32,806 nt of DNA, taken from assembly GCA_020849325.1 (NCBI GenBank), contig JADLGL010000021.1, forward strand, positions 1-32,806. The letters are read 5' to 3'. Shown in pieces: positions 25,850 to 32,806 of this stretch; the first letter of the stretch is position 1; each line of letters begins with the position of its first letter. Position numbers and translations under genes: made by a program. Below the pieces are notes generated by a model. The model was not told the DNA's origin. It did not search any database and was given only the letters and a program-made list of their open reading frames with translations. Origin of the DNA: Bauldia sp. (GTDB taxonomy: Bacteria > Pseudomonadota > Alphaproteobacteria > Rhizobiales > Kaistiaceae).

Positions 25850-27360
25850 TGCCCGCGCCCGACCGTCGATGCGAACCGCACCGCTTCCTCGGCGGCGCGG
25901 AAGAGGGCGCGGGCTTTCGCCTGGCATTCGGCGTGCTCGCTCTCGGGCACGGAGTCGGCGACCACGCCGGCGCCGGCCTGGACGTACATCGTCCCGTCCT
26001 TCACCAGCGCGGTGCGCAGCACGATGCAGGTGTCCATGGCGCCGCCGGCCGAGAAATAGCCGACGCAGCCGGCGTAGACCCCGCGCTTTTCGCTTTCGAG
26101 TTCGTCGATGATCTCCATCGCCCGGACTTTCGGCGCACCCGAGACGGTGCCGGCGGGGAAGCCGGCGGCGAGGGCGCTCAGCGCGTCGTGTTCGGCGGAG
26201 AGTTTCCCGACCACGTTCGACACGATGTGCATCACCTGGCTGTAGTACTCGAGGAAGAACTGGTCGGTGACCTTCACCGTCCCCATCTCCGCGACCCGGC
26301 CGACGTCGTTCCGGCCGAGGTCGAGCAGCATGAGGTGTTCCGCGCGCTCCTTGGGGTCGGCGAGGAGTTCGGCGGCGAGGCGCCTGTCTTCCTCGCTCGT
26401 CGCGCCGCGCGGCCGCGTGCCGGCGATCGGGCGGATGGCGACCTCGCCGTCGCGCACGCGCACGAGGATTTCGGGCGACGACCCGGCAAGGGCGAAATCG
26501 CCGAAGTCGAGATAATAGAGGTAGGGCGAGGGGTTGGTGCGCCGGAGAGCGCGGTAGAGCGCGAACGGCGGCAGCGAGAAGGGCGCCTCGAACCGCTGCG
26601 ACAGCACCACCTGAAAGATGTCGCCGGCCGCGATGTACTCCTTGGCCCGCCGCACCATCTCGAAATAGCGCTCGGGCGTGGTGTTGGATTTCACCGGCAG
26701 GCCGCCCGCGGCCTTCTCGACGCCGGCGTGCTTGGCGAGCGGCGCATCGAGCGCATCGACGATCGCGGTCAGCCGCTCGACCGCCCGGCCGTATGCCTGC
26801 GCCGCAGGAACGCCCTTCTCGGGCCGGACGGGCGTCACGACGATGATCTCGTCGCGGACCGAATCGAACACCACGATCACCGTCGGGCGCATCATGATCG
26901 CGTCCGCGAGGCCGATCGCGTCGGGGTTCGGCTCGCCGAGGTCTTCGATCTGCCGGATCGTGTCGTAGCCGAGATAGCCGAAGACGCCGGCCGACATCGG
27001 CGGCAGCTCCTCGGGCATGTCGATCCGCGATTCCGCGATCACGACGCGGAGAGCGTCGAGCGTCGGCTCCGCCATCGGCTCGAACGCGTCCGGCTGCGTC
27101 CGGGCGTGGCGGTTGATCTCCGCCTTCGCGCCGCGGGCGCGGAAGATCAGGTCGGGATCGACGCCGATCATCGAGTAGCGGCCACGTACCGCACCATCCT
27201 CGACCGATTCGAGGAGGAAGCAGTGCGTGCGGCCGGCCGTGAGCTTCAGCGTCGCGGACACCGGCGTTTCGAGGTCGGCGACGAGGCGGGTCCACACCAC
27301 CTGCGCCACGCCCCCGTCGTAGCGGCGTGCAAAAGCGTCGGCGGCGGGGGCGATGCGCAT
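25846..27360 (-). CDS. trpE: anthranilate synthase component I TrpE
   Basis: TrpE makes anthranilate from chorismate with TrpG. The 504-residue protein has the N-terminal LLESVEDG motif of the feedback tryptophan site, then the chorismate-binding domain: GDIFQVVLSQRF, NPSPYLYYLDFG, SSPEILVRV, IRPIAGTRPRG, DLGRNDVGRV, GTVSGAPKVRAMEIIDELE and YAGCVGYFSAGGAMDTCI. It starts 18 bases after ppiD, leaving no room for a classical trp attenuator; control by feedback or at the ppiD promoter is likelier. Certain. Confidence 0.97.
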   Translation of the reverse strand: MRIAPAADAFARRYDGGVAQVVWTRLVADLETPVSATLKLTAGRTHCFLLESVEDGAVRGRYSMIGVDPDLIFRARGAKAEINRHARTQPDAFEPMAEPTLDALRVVIAESRIDMPEELPPMSAGVFGYLGYDTIRQIEDLGEPNPDAIGLADAIMMRPTVIVVFDSVRDEIIVVTPVRPEKGVPAAQAYGRAVERLTAIVDALDAPLAKHAGVEKAAGGLPVKSNTTPERYFEMVRRAKEYIAAGDIFQVVLSQRFEAPFSLPPFALYRALRRTNPSPYLYYLDFGDFALAGSSPEILVRVRDGEVAIRPIAGTRPRGATSEEDRRLAAELLADPKERAEHLMLLDLGRNDVGRVAEMGTVKVTDQFFLEYYSQVMHIVSNVVGKLSAEHDALSALAAGFPAGTVSGAPKVRAMEIIDELESEKRGVYAGCVGYFSAGGAMDTCIVLRTALVKDGTMYVQAGAGVVADSVPESEHAECQAKARALFRAAEEAVRFASTVGRGQ

Positions 27361-27378
27361 GGTTCCGGGCTGCGACCG

Positions 27379-29283
27379 TCAGGGCGTCGCCGAGAGGCCG
27401 ACGAGCTGCCGCACGAGCGCCTGATTGTAGGGGAGGTCTCCGTACTCGAGCGCGAGATCGCGGATGTAGCCCTCGAACAGATCCTGCTGGAACGCGGCGA
27501 GGATGTCGGTCTCGCCAGCCGCCGGCGCCGCCGTCGGGTCGAACATCGGCGTCGTGGCGTCCGCGACCTGGACCACCACGACCCCCTCGCCATCGCTGGT
27601 CTGGGCGGGGGCGATGTATCCCACCGGCCCGTTGAAGGCCGCGAGGATCGCATTCGACGACAGCGTGTTCGTCGGCGTGGTCGACCGCTTCACGTCGTTG
27701 ATCGGCTCGAGCGTGAGGCCGAGACCGGCGGCGACCGCGGTGAGCGCCTCGCCGGCGTTCACCCGGTTGATGACGGTGCTCGCCAGGTCCTGCATCCGCT
27801 GGGCGGAATCGGCGGCCTTCCAGGCGGTGATGACCTCGTCGCGGACTTCCTCGATCGGCCGCTGGTGCGGCGGAAGGATCGCCGTCACTTCGTACCAGAT
27901 GAAGCCGCCGCCGCCGGCGAGCGGCGGATCGGCATAGCCGATGTCGCTCTGGAAGACGGCGTTGACGAGATTCGTGCCGCCGGGAAGATCCGCGACGGGA
28001 TCGCCGAGCGCGTCATTGCCCTGCGCGTCGAGGGTGAGCGTGAGGGGCGTGAGGTTGAAGCGCGTCGCAGCTTCAAGGAGCGTCGCGCCGCCCGCCCGCG
28101 CGTCTTCGACTTCGTCGCGAAGGTCGCGGATCGTGGCTGCGGCGCGCTCCTGCGCCAGCGTCGTCCGGAGGTCCGCCGCGACCTCCTCGAACGCCGGGAT
28201 GGTGGCGGCGTTCACCTCGGCGACGTGAACGAGCGTCGCGCCGAAACGGCCGTCGACGATGGTCGTGCCGCCAGCATCGATGGCGAACGCGGCGGTTCCG
28301 ACCGCGGGGTTGATCGAGGCGTAGTAGTTCGCGTCGATCGTGCCCTGGTCCGCCGGAGCGATTTCGTTCGCGGCGACGAGCTGGTCGTAGGTCTGGCCGG
28401 CGTCGAGGAGGGCCTGAACGGCCGCGGCGCGGTCGGCGGCGAGCACCTGGATGAAGACGTGGCGCGTCTCGGGGTTGCCGAGCGTCGCCTGCCGCTCGGC
28501 ATAGGCGGCGCGGACCTCCTCCTCGGTGATCGCGTCAGGCTGGGCCTGCGTCGTCGGGTTGACCTGAAGGATCACCACCGAGCGCTGCTCCGGCGCCTGG
28601 TAGGCCGTCGCTGCCGTATCGGCATATTGCGTGGCGATCTGCTCCTCGGTCGGCTCGGCGAGGACCCCGAGGCTGGCCGGCGTGATGAGCGCAAGGAGAA
28701 CGTCGCGCTGCTCGTTGTCGTACTCCCAGACGATCTGCCGGTAGGTGTTGGGGAGTGCGATCTGTTCCGGCGCGATCGCGGCCTGGATCTGCCCCTGGAG
28801 TTCGAGCGGCCGGCGATAATCGAGATACGCCGCCTCGGTGCCGAACTGCTGGCTGATCAGCGTGCGATAGGCGGTGAGGTTGAAGGCGCCGGTCGCATCG
28901 GCGAAGTACGGATCGAGCCTGATCTGCGCGGCCATCGCTTCGTTCGAGACGCCCAGCCCCAGCTTCGCCGCCTGATCCCGCACCATCGCCTGGCGCGCGA
29001 GTTCGCTCACCACGACGTTCGTCAGGGCGAACCGCTCTTCGGCCTGCTGCGGCGTGGTGTAGCCGTAGATCTGGTTCACGAACTGGAGTTGCTGGTTGTA
29101 GGCGGAGGTGAACTCCTGCGCCGTCACCGTCTGGTTGCCGATGGTGAGGACGGAGTTCTGGTTCCCGGCGAAGAACGAGCCGCCGGCGGTGATGACGCCC
29201 CACATGCCGATGAGAATTGCGAGCGCGATGAGCACGATCCGTGCGGTCAGGCCGCTCGTCTTCTGTCTCAGGGCATCAAGCAT
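27379..29283 (-). CDS. ppiD: membrane-anchored periplasmic PpiD/SurA-like peptidyl-prolyl isomerase
   Basis: PpiD helps newly exported proteins fold at the periplasmic exit of the Sec channel. The 634-residue protein has a short cytoplasmic tail, one membrane segment (ARIVLIALAILIGMWGVIT, about 14-32), a SurA_N-like helical chaperone domain (about 40-200: VLTIGNQTVTAQEFTSAYNQ), a parvulin-like middle domain (about 270-390: ETRHVFIQVLA) that looks degenerate, and a long C-terminal chaperone part. It heads the ppiD-trpE unit, a pairing also seen in other alphaproteobacteria. A good promoter candidate lies 51 bases upstream. Confidence 0.92.
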   Translation of the reverse strand: MLDALRQKTSGLTARIVLIALAILIGMWGVITAGGSFFAGNQNSVLTIGNQTVTAQEFTSAYNQQLQFVNQIYGYTTPQQAEERFALTNVVVSELARQAMVRDQAAKLGLGVSNEAMAAQIRLDPYFADATGAFNLTAYRTLISQQFGTEAAYLDYRRPLELQGQIQAAIAPEQIALPNTYRQIVWEYDNEQRDVLLALITPASLGVLAEPTEEQIATQYADTAATAYQAPEQRSVVILQVNPTTQAQPDAITEEEVRAAYAERQATLGNPETRHVFIQVLAADRAAAVQALLDAGQTYDQLVAANEIAPADQGTIDANYYASINPAVGTAAFAIDAGGTTIVDGRFGATLVHVAEVNAATIPAFEEVAADLRTTLAQERAAATIRDLRDEVEDARAGGATLLEAATRFNLTPLTLTLDAQGNDALGDPVADLPGGTNLVNAVFQSDIGYADPPLAGGGGFIWYEVTAILPPHQRPIEEVRDEVITAWKAADSAQRMQDLASTVINRVNAGEALTAVAAGLGLTLEPINDVKRSTTPTNTLSSNAILAAFNGPVGYIAPAQTSDGEGVVVVQVADATTPMFDPTAAPAAGETDILAAFQQDLFEGYIRDLALEYGDLPYNQALVRQLVGLSATP

Positions 29284-29333
29284 CGCGTACTCGGCGGCAG
29301 GCTCGGAACGAGCGGGAGTCGAAAAAGCGGCGG

Positions 29334-29362
29334 ATCATAGGAACCGCGACGGGGTCGGGCAA
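29334..29362 (-). promoter_or_regulatory. candidate ppiD-trpE promoter
   Basis: On the minus strand TTGCCC (29362-29357) and TATGAT (29339-29334, five of six consensus bases) are exactly 17 bases apart, giving a leader of about 45 bases before ppiD. It lies in the 249-base divergent region shared with tpiA. Confidence 0.5.
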
Positions 29363-29532
29363 GGCGAACCGGGACGGTCGCCGAGCCTTCGCGCGCGGCA
29401 CAGATGCAATGGCGGAACGGAAAAGATCAACCCCGTCCGGGGGGCGAGGGCTTGTGCGGCCGGCTTTTTTTGGTACGGCTCCGCCACCTGGCCGGGACGG
29501 CCGCTCGGCGAAGCCGCAGGAGAGTATCGCTC

Positions 29533-30294
29533 ATGGCACGCATCAAGCCGCTGGTGGCAGGCAATTGGAAGATGAACGGCGGCAAGGCGAGCCTGATGGA
29601 GGTCGAAGACCTCAAGGCCGGGATCGGCGCCGCGCAGGGTGTCGACGTCGTCGTCTGCCCGCCATCGACGCTGGTCTCCCGCGCCAGCATCGTCGTCGGC
29701 GCCTCCGGCATCGCGGTAGGCGGGCAGGATTGCCACGCCAGGATTTCCGGTGCCCACACCGGCGACATCGCGGCGGAGATGCTGGCGGATGCGGGCGCAA
29801 CCTACGTGATCGTCGGCCATTCGGAGCGCCGCACCGACCACCATGAGAGCAACGAGGACGTGCGGCGGAAGGCCGAGGCGGCCTGGCGGGCCGGTCTGGT
29901 GGCGATCCTCTGCGTCGGCGAGGTGAAGGAGCAGCGGCTCGCCGGCGAGGCGCTTGCCGTCGTGGGCGAGCAGCTCCGCGGCTCGGTTCCCGACGGCGCT
30001 ACGGCCACGAACCTCGTGATCGCCTATGAGCCGGTCTGGGCCATCGGCACCGGCCTCGTGCCGACGGGGGATGACATTGCGGCGATGCACGCCCACATAC
30101 GCGCGGAGCTCGCGGAACGCTTCGCCGAAGCGGGTGCCATGCGCATCCTCTATGGCGGCTCGGTCAAGCCCGACAATGCGGCCGAGATCTTCGGGGTTCC
30201 GGGGGTCAATGGCGCGCTCGTCGGGGGCGCGAGCCTCAAGGCGAAGGACTTCCTCGCGATCATCGCCGGCGTGCCGGCGGCGGCCCGGGTCTAG
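29533..30294 (+). CDS. tpiA: triosephosphate isomerase
   Basis: TpiA interconverts dihydroxyacetone phosphate and glyceraldehyde 3-phosphate. The 253-residue TIM barrel has all catalytic residues: K13 in GNWKMN, H96 in VGHSERR, E166 in [11 protein letters not shown], plus the phosphate-binding [12 protein letters not shown]. The ATG at 29533 gives the family start, with AGGAGA 11 bases upstream; the frame is open further 5' but without family similarity. The order ppiD-tpiA-secG-pyrG is common in Hyphomicrobiales. Certain. Confidence 0.98.
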   Translation: MARIKPLVAGNWKMNGGKASLMEVEDLKAGIGAAQGVDVVVCPPSTLVSRASIVVGASGIAVGGQDCHARISGAHTGDIAAEMLADAGATYVIVGHSERRTDHHESNEDVRRKAEAAWRAGLVAILCVGEVKEQRLAGEALAVVGEQLRGSVPDGATATNLVIAYEPVWAIGTGLVPTGDDIAAMHAHIRAELAERFAEAGAMRILYGGSVKPDNAAEIFGVPGVNGALVGGASLKAKDFLAIIAGVPAAARV

Positions 30295-30394
30295 AGCATG
30301 ATCCGAAGAAGCGGACGCCGGTTCTTCGAGAAAGATCACGCTCCATCAAGGAACTAGGCGAGGAGCGTGATCCGACTTGAGCGGATCAGACTCC
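30294..30394. repeat. RIME-like double palindrome, copy A
   Basis: The first palindrome (30294-30343) has outer arms GAGCATGATC / GATCACGCTC and inner arms CGAAGAA / TTCTTCG. The second (30362-30394) has arms GGAGCGTGATCCG / CGGATCAGACTCC around ACTTGAG. The layout matches the rhizobial intergenic mosaic type (two hairpins joined by a short linker) and closely resembles copy B at 31020-31116. It begins on the last base of the tpiA stop codon and may serve as a 3' end stabiliser or terminator. Confidence 0.8.
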
Positions 30395-30472
30395 AGACGA
30401 AGCGCCGCTGTAGCAAGGCCGGACCCTATCGTGTACAAGCCGCGCCAAAATCCCTCCCGCTAAGAAGTTGCG

Positions 30473-31021
30473 ATGGAAACCGTCCTCCTCGTCATCCACC
30501 TGATGATCGTGACCGCGCTGGTCGGGCTCGTGCTCGTCCAGCGTTCGGAGGGCGGTGCGCTCGGCATCGGCGGCGGCGGCAACTTCATGGCGAGCCGCGG
30601 CAGCGGCAACGTGCTCACCCGGACGACCACCTACCTCGCCATCGGCTTCTTCATCACTTCGATCGCCCTCACTCTTCTCGCGCGGGCGAACCTCGACCCG
30701 TCGTCGGTCCTCGACGGCCTCCTCGCCGATCCGGTCGCCGCCGACGGCGTCGAGCGGCCGGCCACCGGCAACCTCCTCGACCTGATCCGCCCGGCAACGA
30801 CGGTCCCGACCGACGACGCCGGCGCCGCCGCCGTTCCGGCGGCCGGTGCCGACACTCCGGCGGTCCCCAACGAGGGCGCGGCCCCCGCGGCGCTCGATGC
30901 GGCGCCCGCCGTTCCGAACGACGCCGCGACGCCGGCCGTGCCCGCCGAGGGCGCCGCGCCCGCGGCCACGCCGGCCGAAACGCCGGCCACCCCCGCCGCG
31001 ACGCCCGTCGTTCCGCCGTAG
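30473..31021 (+). CDS. secG: Sec translocase subunit SecG
   Basis: SecG is the auxiliary inner-membrane subunit of SecYEG. The two membrane segments are at about residues 1-22 (VLLVIHLMIVTALVGLVLVQ) and 53-70 (TTYLAIGFFITSIALTLLA). Between them is the conserved RSEGGALGIGGGGNFMASRGSGNVLTR loop region. The 182-residue protein has an Ala/Pro-rich low-complexity tail from about residue 108 with repeated AVPN and AAPA patterns; the ends of SecG face the periplasm in the standard topology. Alphaproteobacterial SecG proteins often carry such tails. It is bracketed by the two RIME-like repeats. Confidence 0.93.
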   Translation: METVLLVIHLMIVTALVGLVLVQRSEGGALGIGGGGNFMASRGSGNVLTRTTTYLAIGFFITSIALTLLARANLDPSSVLDGLLADPVAADGVERPATGNLLDLIRPATTVPTDDAGAAAVPAAGADTPAVPNEGAAPAALDAAPAVPNDAATPAVPAEGAAPAATPAETPATPAATPVVPP

Positions 31022-31116
31022 CGCGATCCGAAGACGTGACTGCCGGTTCTTTGAAGAAGATCATGCTCCATCAAGGAAATCGGCGACGGGCGTGATCCGG
31101 CTTCGACGGTTCACGC
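31020..31116. repeat. RIME-like double palindrome, copy B
   Basis: This copy aligns along its whole length with copy A, sharing blocks such as GATCCGAAGA, GCCGGTTCTT, CTCCATCAAGGAA and CGTGATCCG. Its first palindrome (31020-31067) pairs less well than copy A's; the second (31090-31116) has arms GCGTGATCCG / CGGTTCACGC with one mismatch. It overlaps the secG stop codon, as copy A overlaps that of tpiA. Confidence 0.8.
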
Positions 31117-31229
31117 TTCAGCGGACCGGCTCCGGCCATGCCCGCCTTCCCGACACTTATCCCAAGGCCGCCGGCCCGCGTCGATTTTGGCGTGGAGCGG
31201 CAACGGCGGAATCGATACTCTAGAGGCCC

Positions 31230-32806
<1,577 letters not shown>

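Noticed and set aside
25849-29340. 1163-codon open frame on the plus strand opposite trpE and ppiD
   Set aside because: It is antisense to two well-conserved genes. Its Arg/Asp/Glu/Val-rich composition is what high GC at third positions produces on the opposite strand, and no domain is visible.
29404-29532. 5' extension of tpiA
   Set aside because: Open by chance in the divergent promoter region; the TIM N-terminus and ribosome site place the start at 29533.
30846-31021. possible internal repeats in the secG tail as a tandem repeat locus
   Set aside because: The Ala/Pro coding pattern is repetitive at protein level but the DNA units are irregular, so it is low complexity rather than a true tandem array.

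Overview
The window is about 32.8 kb of high-GC DNA (60-base blocks counted in core genes reach about 73% GC) from an alphaproteobacterium, most probably of the Hyphomicrobiales (Rhizobiales). Four things point there: the gene run rpsB-tsf-pyrH-frr-uppS-cdsA-dxr-rseP-bamA-lpxD-fabZ-lpxA-lpxI-lpxB, the use of LpxI rather than LpxH, ribosomal protein S2 with a C-terminal helix-hairpin-helix extension, and two copies of a palindromic intergenic repeat resembling the RIME-type elements of rhizobia. The genus cannot be told from the sequence. Almost all genes are intact housekeeping genes; accessory material is limited to a few small spots. LAYOUT. (1) 1-6690, mostly minus strand: trmD, an outer-membrane beta-barrel gene, rplS, a Tat-exported metallophosphoesterase and leuC. 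Two plus-strand insertions lie among them: a secreted phosphodiester glycosidase-like gene and a two-gene Fic toxin/antitoxin module of clearly lower GC (about 50-53% in sampled blocks). (2) 6764-21463, plus strand: a candidate promoter, then rpsB-tsf, a terminator, and twelve genes (pyrH to lpxB) for UMP kinase, ribosome recycling, undecaprenyl-PP and CDP-diacylglycerol synthesis, the MEP pathway, site-2 proteolysis, outer-membrane protein assembly and lipid A synthesis. Many junctions overlap (GTGA, TGATG, ATGA, TTGA), and GTG or TTG starts recur. (3) 21467-29362, minus strand: a hairpin at the convergent lpxB/moaC junction, then in transcription order ppiD, trpE and a small secreted protein gene; a separate small lipoprotein gene; and trpG-trpD-trpC-moaC. 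A frameshifted HicB-like remnant lies on the plus strand in the gap between trpE and trpG. (4) 29533-32806, plus strand: tpiA, repeat copy A, secG, repeat copy B, and pyrG, which runs off the right edge. HOW THE GENES WORK TOGETHER. Region 2 joins translation factors to envelope building: UppS makes the lipid carrier precursor, Dxr feeds its isoprenoid supply, CdsA makes the phospholipid precursor, FabZ supplies hydroxyacyl-ACP, LpxA/D/I/B perform successive lipid A steps, and BamA inserts outer-membrane proteins such as the one encoded at 4924-5760. PpiD and SecG belong to the secretion and periplasmic folding route. TrpE/G/D/C cover chorismate to indole-3-glycerol phosphate. I saw no CRISPR array, tRNA, rRNA, insertion sequence or phage gene. 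The likeliest accessory system is the Fic/VbhA-like module, which belongs to a known type. No wholly new system is evident.
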